Source: Bacteriovoracaceae bacterium (GTDB lineage: Bacteria > Bdellovibrionota > Bacteriovoracia > Bacteriovoracales > Bacteriovoracaceae). From it: a DNA stretch of 56,914 nt. Positions within the stretch are counted from its first letter, which is position 1. Each line of letters starts with the position of its first letter. Below are positions 36,835 through 45,203 of this stretch, piece after piece. Position numbers and translations under genes: made by a program. A model generated the notes under the pieces. The model was not told the origin of the DNA. It did no database searches and was given only the letters and a program-made list of their open reading frames with translations. The stretch lies in NCBI GenBank assembly GCA_023701435.1, contig JAMPXB010000024.1, positions 1-56,914 on the forward strand, read 5' to 3'.

Positions 36835-37608
36835 ATGTTATTAACAATAGTAACAGTCGTTTTTAATGCCGAGAAAGAGTTATTAAAAACTTTAAAAAGC
36901 CTGTCTGAGCAATCAGTAAAAAATTTTGAATATATAATAATAGACGGGGGGTCTTTAGACGGCACTCTCGATATTTTGGATCATTTTAATGACCTTCATC
37001 CTATCGTTATAAGTGAATCAGATAAGGGTATTTATGACGCTATGAACAAAGGGGTTCGTTTAGCAAATGGTAGATACTTGTTTTTTTTGAACGCAGGTGA
37101 TGTATTCGACTCCAAAGAGACTGTAAGTAAATTAATCAAAATTCTAAAATTATCTGAAGCGGACTTTGTACATGGTTCTATAAGAGTTGACTACGATGAG
37201 GTCATAAGTTACAGGCCACCATTTGAAATTGAAAATCTTTGGAAATCTCATAATTTTTGTCATCAAGGAATATTAATTAAAACGGACTATCATAAAAACA
37301 ATCTGTATGACATTGGTTACCGTATTGCTGCAGATTTTAAGTTAACGTTTGATGGCTTAAAGTCAGGAGCTACTTTTAAAAAAGTAAATTTTCCATTTAC
37401 AAAAGTATTACCTGGGGGAGTTTCCGACACTGACAGAAGTTTGAGTTACGCTGAAAAATATTCAATAGTTTCTAAACATGACAAATCCTACCTCGTGTAT
37501 GTTTATTATCATCTTAAAATTGTAGATTCCATCGTCAGATTATTTCTAAAAAAAAGACTGCCTAAGAATCTAGTTTCATTAATATTTAGGTTTAAGTATA
37601 GAAAATGA
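36835..37608 (+). CDS. Glycosyltransferase family 2 (WcaE-like)
   Basis: 257 aa GT-A enzyme. It starts LLTIVTVVFNAEKELLKTLK, then IIIDGGSLDGT, the typical SDKGIYDAMNKGVRLANG and the metal motif LNAGD. Same subfamily as the gene at 38384. The stop overlaps the start of the next transferase by 4 bp. Sugar donor unknown. Codon use is AT-rich like its neighbours. Confidence 0.85.
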   Translation: MLLTIVTVVFNAEKELLKTLKSLSEQSVKNFEYIIIDGGSLDGTLDILDHFNDLHPIVISESDKGIYDAMNKGVRLANGRYLFFLNAGDVFDSKETVSKLIKILKLSEADFVHGSIRVDYDEVISYRPPFEIENLWKSHNFCHQGILIKTDYHKNNLYDIGYRIAADFKLTFDGLKSGATFKKVNFPFTKVLPGGVSDTDRSLSYAEKYSIVSKHDKSYLVYVYYHLKIVDSIVRLFLKKRLPKNLVSLIFRFKYRK

Positions 37609-38381
37609 AAAAGCCATTAAACTTATCAATTATTATTCCATGTTATAATCGTGAACAACTTATATCCCAGACGATTGAATCAATTCTTAACCAACTTGAT
37701 TTTTATCCGCTGGAAATTATTGTATTGGATGATAAAAGCTCAGATCGTACAGTTCAAGTCCTTGAATCACTCAAGCCGGCTATCGTTAATAATAGAATAG
37801 AATTTGTTTTAAAAAAAATGAGCACTAATGTAGGACCTTCAAAATTGAGAAATATTGGGGTGGAAATTGCGAGAGGAGACTTTGTAGCTTTTCTTGATTC
37901 AGATGACTCTTGGAATGAAACTAAACTAATTACTTTTGCAAAAGATTTAAAAAATAAGCCTGAAATTGTTTTTTGGTCTAATAAGTATTCCTATGCAAAA
38001 GAAGAGTTCGTTAATAGTGATTTTTTAGAAAAGATACCCTTTTTGCGACAATTACTAAGAAATCATGCTCAATGTTCATGTGTTGTAATCAAACGGAAGC
38101 ATTTTTTAAAGTTTAGAGAAGATATGCGGTACAATGAAGATCATGAATGTTTTACCAGAATGAGTTATCATTTTCCTCTTTACTTGAATCATTCAAAACT
38201 CACAGTTTTGGGACGTCCACTGATGTCTAAAGGTGGTCTGAGTTCCCATATTTGGAGAATGCGAATTGGTGAAATTAAAACCTATTTTTACTCTATTAGC
38301 TATTGCCCCTCTCTTGCTTTAATAATGCCTTTTTTACTCCCTTACTCGATTTTAAAGCATATTAGGTTATTAACGAGGTAA
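37605..38381 (+). CDS. Glycosyltransferase family 2
   Basis: 258 aa. It starts LNLSIIIPCYNREQLISQTI, has VLDDKSSDRTVQVLE and the metal motif FLDSDDSW, all standard for family 2. It is coupled to the preceding gene by a 4-bp ATGA overlap and ends 2 bp before the next. It presumably adds one residue of the repeat unit. Confidence 0.85.
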   Translation: MKKPLNLSIIIPCYNREQLISQTIESILNQLDFYPLEIIVLDDKSSDRTVQVLESLKPAIVNNRIEFVLKKMSTNVGPSKLRNIGVEIARGDFVAFLDSDDSWNETKLITFAKDLKNKPEIVFWSNKYSYAKEEFVNSDFLEKIPFLRQLLRNHAQCSCVVIKRKHFLKFREDMRYNEDHECFTRMSYHFPLYLNHSKLTVLGRPLMSKGGLSSHIWRMRIGEIKTYFYSISYCPSLALIMPFLLPYSILKHIRLLTR

Positions 38382-38383
38382 TT

Positions 38384-39130
38384 ATGAAGTTTTCAATAGT
38401 TACTGCTTCCTTCAATAGCTCTAGATTTATCAAAGAGTGTTTAAAATCTATTGATGAACAACTTTATGTCGAGGTTCAACACATCATTATAGACGGAGAT
38501 TCAACCGATGGAACCAAAGAGTTTCTACTTGGGCAATTTCAGTTAGGTAAGAGGTTAGTCGTCTCTGAGAAAGATGCTGGGATTTATGATGCTTTAAATA
38601 AAGGCTTAAAATTCTGCGAAAACGAAATCATTGGAGTCCTGCATACGGATGATTTATATGCTGATAATTTTGTATTAAGAGACGTTTTGCAATTATTTCA
38701 AGATGGAGCTGACATAGTTTACGCAGATCTAGACTATGTAGATCGCTTTGATCCTACTAAGGTATTTAGGAAGTGGAGTGCAGGCCCATTTCTGTTTGCG
38801 GACCTAGAGTTCGGATGGATGCCTCCTCATCCTACATTCTTTTTTAAAAAATCTCTTCTTCAACTGATTGGTGATTTTGATCAATACTTTAGAATTTCTT
38901 CCGATTATGACCATATGCTTAGGTTTCTTCTGGATAAAAGATGCTCGGTGTCATATATCCCGCGGACAATTGTGAAAATGAGAGTCGGGGGTGAAAGCAA
39001 TCGCAGCTTGAGAAATATTTTCAGAAAATCGCATGAAGATTATTTGATCGCAAAAAAATATTTTCCATCTCCATTTGGAACAATACTCTGTAAAAACCTA
39101 CGGAAAATTAAGCAGCTACGCGTCTTTTAA
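38384..39130 (+). CDS. Glycosyltransferase family 2 (WcaE-like)
   Basis: 248 aa. It shows FSIVTASFNSSRFIKECLKS, IIIDGDSTDGTKEFL, SEKDAGIYDALNKGLK and LHTDDLY, closely like the gene at 36835, so the two may be old duplicates with different acceptors. Third of three adjacent transferases after wzz, followed by the initiating transferase gene. Confidence 0.85.
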   Translation: MKFSIVTASFNSSRFIKECLKSIDEQLYVEVQHIIIDGDSTDGTKEFLLGQFQLGKRLVVSEKDAGIYDALNKGLKFCENEIIGVLHTDDLYADNFVLRDVLQLFQDGADIVYADLDYVDRFDPTKVFRKWSAGPFLFADLEFGWMPPHPTFFFKKSLLQLIGDFDQYFRISSDYDHMLRFLLDKRCSVSYIPRTIVKMRVGGESNRSLRNIFRKSHEDYLIAKKYFPSPFGTILCKNLRKIKQLRVF

Positions 39131-39198
39131 GTTTTTTTTCATTGCCTTTGACTAATTACTTGTCCCTGTTGTGGTATTTAAGGGATAATCGACGGTCT

Positions 39199-40299
39199 AT
39201 GAGTGTCTATTTTGCAGCTTTTATCACTTCCTTTGCGATTACATTTATGGCAATCCCGTCCATCATCAGAATAGCTGAAATTAAACATTTATTTGATGAG
39301 CCCGATGAAAGGAAAACCCATAAGACGCAAGTGCCAACTCTCGGGGGACTTGCAATCTTTGCTGGGATGATATTTTCACTTACTTTCTGGTCTACTCAAA
39401 AAGAGATCGTAGAGCTTCAATATATTATTTCCTCAATAATCATTCTTTTCTTTATTGGAATGAAAGATGATTTGTTTAATCTTATAGCTCACAAAAAACT
39501 TATAGGTCAGCTTTTGGCTTCATTCATTTTGGTTCATTGGGCGGGAATACGTATTACTAGTTTTTTTGGTATTCTTGGCATACAAGAGTTGACCATATTG
39601 CAATCATATCTTTTTTCTGTCTTCACAATGGTTGTAATAACAAATTCTTTTAACTTGATAGATGGCATCGATTGCCTTGCTGGTTGTGTAGGGTTTCTTG
39701 CTGCGACAACTTTCGGTGTTTGGTTTTTCCTGGCTGATCAAACCCAGTACGTTGTCCTATCGGCTTCACTTGTTGGATCACTTGTAGCTTTTCTTTATTA
39801 TAATAGAACTCCAGCCAAGATTTTCATGGGAGATACCGGTTCACTTATAGTTGGTATTGTTTTGAGTATACTTGCCATCAAGTTTATCGAATTGAATCGG
39901 GTCATCCCTTTGGATGGTCCTCAAAAAATAAGTAAAATTCCTGTTGTAACAATTGGAATTTTGATTATTCCATTATTTGATACTTTGCGTGTTTTTGCCA
40001 GCCGTATGCTTCAAGGAAAATCGCCATTTGCAGCGGATAGAAACCATCTTCATCACTTAATCATTGACTTAGGGTTCACTCATGTTCAAGCGACATCTCT
40101 GTTGATAATATTTAATCTCTGCATTGTGGTTTTTGTTTTTAATATGCAAAAAGTAAGAAGCGAACTAACTCTTACATTGGTATTAGCTCTGTGTTTTATG
40201 GGATCCTATTTTTTAACGAGAGAACGAAATAGAAGAAAAAAAACATCACTGTTATTTTTATCAAAAGCTGCCAATCAAACAACTGAGAAGGCTAACTAG
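39199..40299 (+). CDS. Undecaprenyl-phosphate GlcNAc/HexNAc-1-phosphate transferase, WecA/MraY family
   Basis: Polytopic enzyme that starts a repeat unit by moving a sugar-1-phosphate from a UDP-sugar to undecaprenyl phosphate. About 10-11 membrane helices with the family motifs HKTQVPTLGGLAIF, the Asp pair in IGMKDDLFN, NSFNLIDGIDCLAG, FMGDTGSLIVG and NHLHHLIIDLGF. I used the ATG at 39199 (366 aa); a TTG at 39142 would add 19 residues and is not excluded. It ends 2 bp before a convergent gene for the other class of initiating transferase. Confidence 0.9.
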   Translation: MSVYFAAFITSFAITFMAIPSIIRIAEIKHLFDEPDERKTHKTQVPTLGGLAIFAGMIFSLTFWSTQKEIVELQYIISSIIILFFIGMKDDLFNLIAHKKLIGQLLASFILVHWAGIRITSFFGILGIQELTILQSYLFSVFTMVVITNSFNLIDGIDCLAGCVGFLAATTFGVWFFLADQTQYVVLSASLVGSLVAFLYYNRTPAKIFMGDTGSLIVGIVLSILAIKFIELNRVIPLDGPQKISKIPVVTIGILIIPLFDTLRVFASRMLQGKSPFAADRNHLHHLIIDLGFTHVQATSLLIIFNLCIVVFVFNMQKVRSELTLTLVLALCFMGSYFLTRERNRRKKTSLLFLSKAANQTTEKAN

Positions 40300-40301
40300 A
40301 T

Positions 40302-41582
40302 TTACTGTCCCGCCCCCGTAATTACCGTCTTAATAGTTTTAAGAATAACAATTATATCTAGCCAAATGCTGCGATTTTTGACGTAAAAAAGATCAAATTG
40401 AAGTTTCTCTAGGGAATCTTCCTGCGAAAATCCATACCTGAATGTTACTTGCGCCCATCCTGTTACTCCGGGTTTAACCAAGTGTCTGAGATTATAGAAT
40501 GGAATATTAGGAGCCAATTGTTTATCAATAATCTCGGGTCTCTCAGGTCTAGGGCCCACTAAACTCATTTCGCCTCTGATGATGTTAATGAGCTGAGGGA
40601 GTTCATCGAGACGAGTTTTACGTAAAAATTTTCCCAAAGGAGTGACTCGAGAATCCCCAGGTTTAGCCCATTGGGCGCCATTTTTTTCAGCGTCCACCAC
40701 CATTGATCTGAGTTTATACAGCTTAAATGGTTTATTGTTTTGGCCAGTGCGAATCTGTTTAAAAAAGATTGGACGACCATGAAAAATTAAAAGTATAGGG
40801 AAGAGGATTGCCGCTACTGGAATTAATAGGATAAGAAGAACAATCGTCACAGTTTTATCAATGAGGACTTTGAGTACATCGTAAGAACGACTTTCTTGAA
40901 AGCCACAATACTCAATAAACCAAGATTCATCAATCGCCTTAAGTGGAATCTTACCTGAAATTTTTTCTGCAAAATTTGCTAAATCTATTACTTCAAGTCC
41001 TGTCCCTAGAAGATTAAATATCTTCTGATAAACATCTGTATTGGCAAAATTGCGCTCAATGGCAACAAGTTGGGTTCCAGATGAAATTTCACAGTTAGTG
41101 CCTGTGATTTTGTAGCCAAGATGAGGTTTGCGCTCGATTTCTTTGGAGACGATCTTGAGGGTCTCTTCGGAACCTATTAAGACAGTTTCTCTTAAGCGAC
41201 GATCCTTGGAGAAAAAGTAAAAAAAAGTTTTTCTCCATAAATATGAAATGGGTAAAGCCACGAGGGAAATGAGTAATAGGTTTGTTTTTGGTGTTACGTC
41301 TTCACCTTCAATAGGGAAAAGATAGATCAAGATTACGGACACAATAATTGAAAGAACAGTTGTTCTAAGAGTTGAAATTGCTAAGTTCGCGGGATTATAA
41401 GTCCTGAGTGTATAAAGCCCCTCAATAAAATACATCAAAATCCAAAACGGAAATATGAGACTAAAAAGACGATAATGCTCCGAGAGATTTCCGTGCCTCA
41501 GAGAAATCACAATTGTAAGAGACAGGAATAAAATCCCGATATCAACTAATAAAAGAAGTAATGTTTTAGCCCTGTTTGACAT
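40302..41582 (-). CDS. Polyprenyl glycosylphosphotransferase, WcaJ/WbaP-type
   Basis: 426 aa. Four or five N-terminal membrane helices and a cytoplasmic linker domain are followed by a further helix (about 230-255) and the catalytic domain: KLYKLRSMVVDAEKNGAQW, RKTRLDELPQLINIIRGEMS, LVGPRPERPE and VKPGVTGWAQV. It transfers a hexose- or HexNAc-1-phosphate to undecaprenyl phosphate. It sits in a convergent pair with the WecA-type gene, so the locus has two unrelated initiators, fitting two glycans or a merged cluster. It is in one minus-strand unit with the ligase gene upstream, 31 bp apart. Confidence 0.9.
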   Translation of the reverse strand: MSNRAKTLLLLLVDIGILFLSLTIVISLRHGNLSEHYRLFSLIFPFWILMYFIEGLYTLRTYNPANLAISTLRTTVLSIIVSVILIYLFPIEGEDVTPKTNLLLISLVALPISYLWRKTFFYFFSKDRRLRETVLIGSEETLKIVSKEIERKPHLGYKITGTNCEISSGTQLVAIERNFANTDVYQKIFNLLGTGLEVIDLANFAEKISGKIPLKAIDESWFIEYCGFQESRSYDVLKVLIDKTVTIVLLILLIPVAAILFPILLIFHGRPIFFKQIRTGQNNKPFKLYKLRSMVVDAEKNGAQWAKPGDSRVTPLGKFLRKTRLDELPQLINIIRGEMSLVGPRPERPEIIDKQLAPNIPFYNLRHLVKPGVTGWAQVTFRYGFSQEDSLEKLQFDLFYVKNRSIWLDIIVILKTIKTVITGAGQ

Positions 41583-41606
41583 GCCTTATTCTATTCCCAA
41601 TATCAG

Positions 41607-41626
41607 AAAGGTGTCAGCTACCTTTT
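41607..41626. repeat. REP palindrome, GTCAG-loop variant
   Basis: AAAGGTGTCAGCTACCTTTT. It contains the TGA stop of the ligase gene (41614-41616) and codes for its last residues Lys-Gly-Ser on the minus strand. Confidence 0.85.
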
Positions 41627-42762
41627 AGCTCTAATTTAGATACAGAAAATGCATAGAGAAAAAAGATCATGCTCGCATTGTTGGCATCAAAGGTAACTTC
41701 AAACTGACTGGAAACCACAAAGGCTACCCCAAACGGCACCACCAGTGCCCTAGTTAACCCACCAGTTTTAAAGGATTCCCATGCCCATGTAATCAACCAT
41801 CCCAGGAATAGAAAAAGACCGACGAGACCTGTCCCCGAGGAAATCTCCAGGAATAAATTATGAGAATGAGCATCATCATATTCTTTGGCACCTAAATCGT
41901 ACTGGGTCTTAATTCTTTTAAGTTGAGAATGGAAGTTGGATAGTCCATAGCCCAAGATGGGTCTTTCCTGAGTGGCAATGAACGCCGCTTTCCACTGACT
42001 ACGACGGATAACATCTGAAGCATTGTTTTTATTAGTTAAAAAACGCGAATCATGTTCGCCTGAACCGAAGAGATATACGGCACCTAAACCCAGAACTCCC
42101 AGAACAGCCAGACCTCCGAGGGTCAGACCAAGTTTGGCCCGATAAAAATAAAGCACAAAGGGAATTCCGCAGAGAAATCCAAGAAGAGCCCCACGCGTAT
42201 AAGTCAGGTACATTCCAGCAAAGCCGATAATGAAAACAGGTATAGCTGTTCGGAGTGAAACAAATCGCTTAAGGATCGCGCTCAGGAGAGTCAGAAGAAT
42301 CATCGCCGATCCATACCCATATCTCATGGTATCAGTAAGGCCTTTAGCGCGATTATCTTCTCCAGTCATATACTCATAGCTGGCATAAACTCCAGCAACA
42401 ACAATACTGACAAAAAAAGTGTTAATTAAAAAAGTCTTAGTTTTATCAGTCGCTTCTTGTAACCAAACTCTAAAAACAAAAATCCCCAACACCCCAAAAA
42501 GAAAGTACTTAATTCGTCCAAAGTTCTTAGAAGGCTTGGACAAGAGTTCAAAATTGGTAACCAGACTCAAAAGCGCCACCGCTGTAAACGCCAATAGAAA
42601 CCAGCCACTGGTCGGCAGCTTGAAGCTTTTCTCTTTGAGCGCCAGAAAGGTGTAGTAGGCGAGCGGAATCGCAAACAGAATTTGATACGCTGATAATACC
42701 GAAACGGAGGTCAAAATCCCTGCCGCCAGGAAAAACAAAGCTGCTGAAGTAATTTTCGTCAT
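41614..42762 (-). CDS. O-antigen ligase (WaaL/Wzy_C family)
   Basis: 382 aa with about 11 membrane helices and the large periplasmic loop between residues ~225 and 310 that carries RPILGYGLSNFHSQ and the conserved AHSHNLFLEISSGTGLVGL, typical of WaaL and other Wzy_C enzymes. It joins the lipid-linked polymer to lipid A-core in the periplasm. It is flanked by REP elements on both sides: one supplies its C-terminal codons and stop, the other lies 5 bp before its start, where no Shine-Dalgarno is visible. A polymerase role cannot be excluded. Confidence 0.8.
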   Translation of the reverse strand: MTKITSAALFFLAAGILTSVSVLSAYQILFAIPLAYYTFLALKEKSFKLPTSGWFLLAFTAVALLSLVTNFELLSKPSKNFGRIKYFLFGVLGIFVFRVWLQEATDKTKTFLINTFFVSIVVAGVYASYEYMTGEDNRAKGLTDTMRYGYGSAMILLTLLSAILKRFVSLRTAIPVFIIGFAGMYLTYTRGALLGFLCGIPFVLYFYRAKLGLTLGGLAVLGVLGLGAVYLFGSGEHDSRFLTNKNNASDVIRRSQWKAAFIATQERPILGYGLSNFHSQLKRIKTQYDLGAKEYDDAHSHNLFLEISSGTGLVGLFLFLGWLITWAWESFKTGGLTRALVVPFGVAFVVSSQFEVTFDANNASMIFFLYAFSVSKLELKGS

Positions 42763-42767
42763 GTCTA

Positions 42768-42786
42768 AAAGGTAGCGTATACCTTT
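42768..42786. repeat. REP palindrome, variant
   Basis: AAAGGTAGCGTATACCTTT, 5 bp upstream of the ligase start codon; the only clear copy placed at a gene's 5' end. A degenerate second copy (AAAGTGTCAGCTAACTTTTT) follows at 42789-42808. Confidence 0.8.
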
Positions 42787-42852
42787 AGAAAGTGTCAGCT
42801 AACTTTTTGTTAAGATGGTGTTTTCAAGCGGTTGTTTGAAAGGATTGGAAAC

Positions 42853-42940
42853 AAAGGAGGGCGAAAACTTCGTTTTCGCCCTCCCAAACTCAGCTATTGT
42901 TCTCGCTGAATAATACAGAATCGTTTCTGAGCTTATGAAA
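42853..42940 (-). repeat. Two-stem structured repeat, copy 3
   Basis: Minus-strand orientation. AAGCTCAG (from 42934-42927) pairs with CTGAGTTT (from 42893-42886) with one G-U wobble across 33 nt, then the 13-bp stem at 42856-42884 follows. Copies 3 and 4 share further flanking sequence on both sides. Confidence 0.75.
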
Positions 42941-43037
42941 ACAGATCTTACTTCAATGCCCTCAATTTAATGCATTCATTGAGCAACTACCATTTCTAAT
43001 CGCAGAGACAGTTTTAGTGGGTTAATTTGGACCGATA

Positions 43038-43066
43038 TTGACAATTGTTGCTAATTAGCTACAGTG
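43038..43066 (+). promoter_or_regulatory. Promoter with palindromic operator for the HigBA-like module
   Basis: TTGACA (43038-43043) and TACAGT (43060-43065) with 16-bp spacing. Between them is the imperfect palindrome TGTTGCTAATTAGCTACA (43047-43064), a likely antitoxin binding site. Confidence 0.5.
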
Positions 43067-43079
43067 CAAAGGTGGCGTT

Positions 43080-43324
43080 TTGCTTATAAAAATTTATACA
43101 GATAATTTTGGTTTTTCACCCTTTGCTGAATGGCTTAAAAGCCTGAATGATAAAACCCTAAAAGGACGAATTCTTGCTCGGCTAGATAGAATTGAGCAAG
43201 GAAATTTGGGCGATCATAAATTTATTGGAGATGGTACTAGGAGCTTCGTGATAAAACTTCACAACCCAGAGATATAAAGAAAGCTTCAGCATTTTATAGC
43301 GATTATTTAAGGAACAAGAAATGA
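43080..43324 (+). pseudogene. HigB/RelE-type toxin (Gp49-like) with internal deletion and frameshift
   Basis: The N-terminal part (FAEWLKSLNDKTLKGRILAR, then GNLGDHKFIGDG) matches the addiction-module killer protein family. It reads to a stop at 43275-43277. In another frame the sequence continues RDIKKASAFYSDYLRNKK, the usual C-terminus, ending in TGA at 43322-43324 that overlaps the antitoxin ATG. The middle of the protein (the beta-strands with catalytic and core residues, roughly 25-30 codons) is missing. Start is TTG at 43080 after AAGGTGG. Toxin inactive by inference; the antitoxin is intact. Confidence 0.75.
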
Positions 43325-43626
43325 AATCCAAGTCTATAAAAGCATTAACTCAAGAAGTGCTAACTGATGACGTTGAACAACAGCTGGCCTATCTTAGAGC
43401 AGCATTTGAAGATAATTACGATTTTCCTGAAGCTATTATGACTGCAATCCGTAATATTGCAGAGGTTAGAGGTATTAGTCATTTAGCAAACACTTCAGAA
43501 TTGAATAGAGAAAATTTATATAGAGTTCTTTCAGGAAGTACATATCCACGCATTGATACGTTCTTTAAGATAATTAATGCTTTAGGAATGCGCCTTACCG
43601 TTGAGGGTAAGGGCAAGACTGGTTAA
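43321..43626 (+). CDS. Addiction-module antidote protein (HigA-like HTH)
   Basis: 101 aa. The C-terminal two-thirds forms a lambda-repressor-like HTH: AIMTAIRNIAEVRG, then LANTSELNRENLYRVLSG with STYPRIDTFFKIINALG, the standard pattern of antidotes paired with Gp49-like toxins. The ATG overlaps the remnant toxin stop. It would bind the operator at 43047-43064 and repress the module. Intact reading frame despite the broken toxin. Confidence 0.85.
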   Translation: MKSKSIKALTQEVLTDDVEQQLAYLRAAFEDNYDFPEAIMTAIRNIAEVRGISHLANTSELNRENLYRVLSGSTYPRIDTFFKIINALGMRLTVEGKGKTG

Positions 43627-43658
43627 ATCCAGGTAAAGTAAAACCTTTGGAGTAATGG

Positions 43659-43937
43659 ATGAAAAAATTGGGAAATAAAATAACAGAAGTTTTAAGTGTT
43701 TCTGACCATGATTTTGCCATTGAATTAATTTTTTCTGATGGTTACAGAGGTACCGTTTCTCTTGGGAAAATATTTTCATCACCCAAAGGAGAGGCTGCAG
43801 AAGTTTTAAAGGGACAAATCTTTTCCAAATGCTTTGTAGAATCAGGATCCCTCGCCTGGCCGAATGGATTCGAACTCTGTCCAGATGCGATCAGGATTAT
43901 GATTGAAGAGCAGCTTAAAGATAATAAAGCTTCTTAA
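43659..43937 (+). CDS. DUF2442 family protein (92 aa)
   Basis: Contains the DUF2442 pattern: AIELIFSDGYRGTVSLGKIF, then SGSLAWPNGFELCPDA. DUF2442 proteins are usually found beside a DUF4160 protein as a putative antitoxin-toxin pair. No DUF4160 gene is next to it, so it may be an orphan antitoxin. Start at 43659 has GGAG 6 nt upstream; a 32-bp gap separates it from the antidote gene, probably one transcript. A REP follows 10 bp after the stop. Confidence 0.8.
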   Translation: MKKLGNKITEVLSVSDHDFAIELIFSDGYRGTVSLGKIFSSPKGEAAEVLKGQIFSKCFVESGSLAWPNGFELCPDAIRIMIEEQLKDNKAS

Positions 43938-43947
43938 ATTAAGTCAG

Positions 43948-43966
43948 GAAGGTAGCGTGTACCTTT
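43948..43966. repeat. REP palindrome, variant
   Basis: GAAGGTAGCGTGTACCTTT, 10 bp after the DUF2442 stop and 18 bp before the RhuM start. Confidence 0.8.
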
Positions 43967-43983
43967 CTGGATCTAAGAAATAT

Positions 43984-44774
43984 ATGAGTGAATTTATTCT
44001 TTATAATACTGAAGATGGTAGATCTGAAATCAAGATAATACTTGATAATGAATCTAGGACAATTTGGCTTAATCAAAAACAAATGTCCGATTTATTTAAT
44101 GTAAGCTTGAAGACGATCAATGAGCATATTATCAACATCTATAAAGAAGAGGAACTTCAACTATCCGGAATTTCCGGATAGTTCAACGTGAAGGGTCAAG
44201 AGATGTTGAAAGAGAGATAACTCATTATAATCTCAAACTTGTTTTATCTGTTGGATACCGGGTTAGCTCTCCACGAGGCACCCAGTTTAGAAAATGGGCC
44301 ACTAATACTCTTGATGAATACTTGGTTAAGGGTTGCGTCATGAACGATGTGAGGCTTAAGGACCCACAAGGGTGGGATTACTTTGATGAACTCCTAGAGC
44401 GAATCAGAGATATTAGATCATCAGAGAAGAGATTCTATCAAAAAGTGAAAGATCTTTTTACTCAAACGAGCATCGATTATGATCCCAAAACAGATACAGC
44501 TAAAAACTTTTTCCAGACAGTTCAAAATAAACTTTTATTTGCTGAGACAGGTAAAACAGCTGCTGAACTTATTGTAAGCCGAGCAGATGGAAATAGGGCC
44601 AACATGGGCTTAACATCCTGGAAAGGAAAAAGAGTTAGAAAAAACGATATAGTCGTTTCCAAAAATTACTTGTTCCAAGAGGAGATAGCTTCTTTAAATA
44701 GACTTGTTACGATGTTTTTGGATTTTGCAGAAGATAGGGCCAGCAGAAGCCAGGAAGGTAGCGTATACCATTAA
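43984..44774 (+). pseudogene. RhuM family protein, frameshifted and 3'-truncated
   Basis: The N-terminal part (TIWLNQKQMSDLFNVSLKTI) and the C-terminal part (YFDELLERIRDIRSSEKRFY, LLFAETGKTAAELIVSRADG, NMGLTSWKGKRVRK) are typical RhuM. They are in different frames, joined by a frameshift at about 44163-44170; between them the second frame reads IRNFRIVQREGSRD and GYRVSSPRGTQFRKWAT. RhuM proteins are usually about 330-345 aa; here the reading frame runs into a REP at 44754 right after the conserved MFLDFAEDRASR and ends in TAA at 44772-44774. RhuM function itself is poorly known. Confidence 0.85.
44754..44772. repeat. REP palindrome, variant, inside RhuM remnant
   Basis: GAAGGTAGCGTATACCATT; translated as the last residues (Gly-Ser-Val-Tyr-His) of the truncated RhuM frame. 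Confidence 0.75.
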
Positions 44775-44795
44775 GAGGTGTTTGAAATCGGAAAC

Positions 44796-44884
44796 AAAGG
44801 AGGGCGAAAACTTCGTTTTCGCCCTCCCAAGCTCAGCTACTGCATCTCGCAGAACACACTGTATTTTTTCTGAGCTTATGAAAA
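44796..44884 (-). repeat. Two-stem structured repeat, copy 4
   Basis: AAGCTCAG at 44829-44836 and CTGAGCTT at 44870-44877 (33-nt loop) plus the 13-bp stem 44799-44827. Nearly the same as copy 3 including flanks such as GGAAACAAA. Confidence 0.8.
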
Positions 44885-45006
44885 CATATCTGTCGATAAA
44901 ATAATTTCATTATCGGAAATTTACCAATTCATATCCTGGTTCAACTATTAATCTGTTTGGAAACCGCATAAAAAGTTGTTTCTTTACTTAATCTATCTGT
45001 TTTTTA

Positions 45007-45021
45007 TAGTGTGATACACTA
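45007..45021. promoter_or_regulatory. Palindromic operator before BrnT-like gene
   Basis: TAGTGTGATACACTA: perfect 6-bp arms around GAT, overlapping a possible -10 (TATAGT, 45005-45010) and the ATG at 45021. A good candidate for autorepression by the BrnA-like antitoxin. Confidence 0.55.
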
Positions 45022-45203
45022 TGAAGGTTCCATTGGTACAATTTGTATTTGTTCAATGGTTAGTAGAGTTTCTATCGAGAGACTTCTTCGTCTTTGAATG
45101 GGATAAAGGGAATAAGTATAAGAGCGAACATAAGCACGGGATTTTGTTAATAGAAGTAGAAGAAGCTTTTTATCGCGAAAGAGAGTTATATGAAAAAGTC
45201 TAA
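45021..45203 (+). pseudogene. BrnT-type toxin with internal deletion (60 aa)
   Basis: FEWDKGNKYKSEHKHGILL (residues 25-43) followed by EVEEAFY (45-51) is the conserved N-terminal half of BrnT. It is joined directly to RERELYEKV (52-60), the usual C-terminal end. BrnT proteins are about 90 aa; the central strands, some 35-40 residues, are gone in frame. The 20 residues before FEWD are not typical, so the true start may lie further in. The stop overlaps the antitoxin start by 14 bp. Probably inactive as a ribonuclease. Confidence 0.7.

Noticed and set aside
43903..44181. A separate 92-aa gene starting at 43903
   Set aside because: Its first 27 codons overlap the DUF2442 gene and translate the REP; the conserved RhuM sequence starts at 43984.
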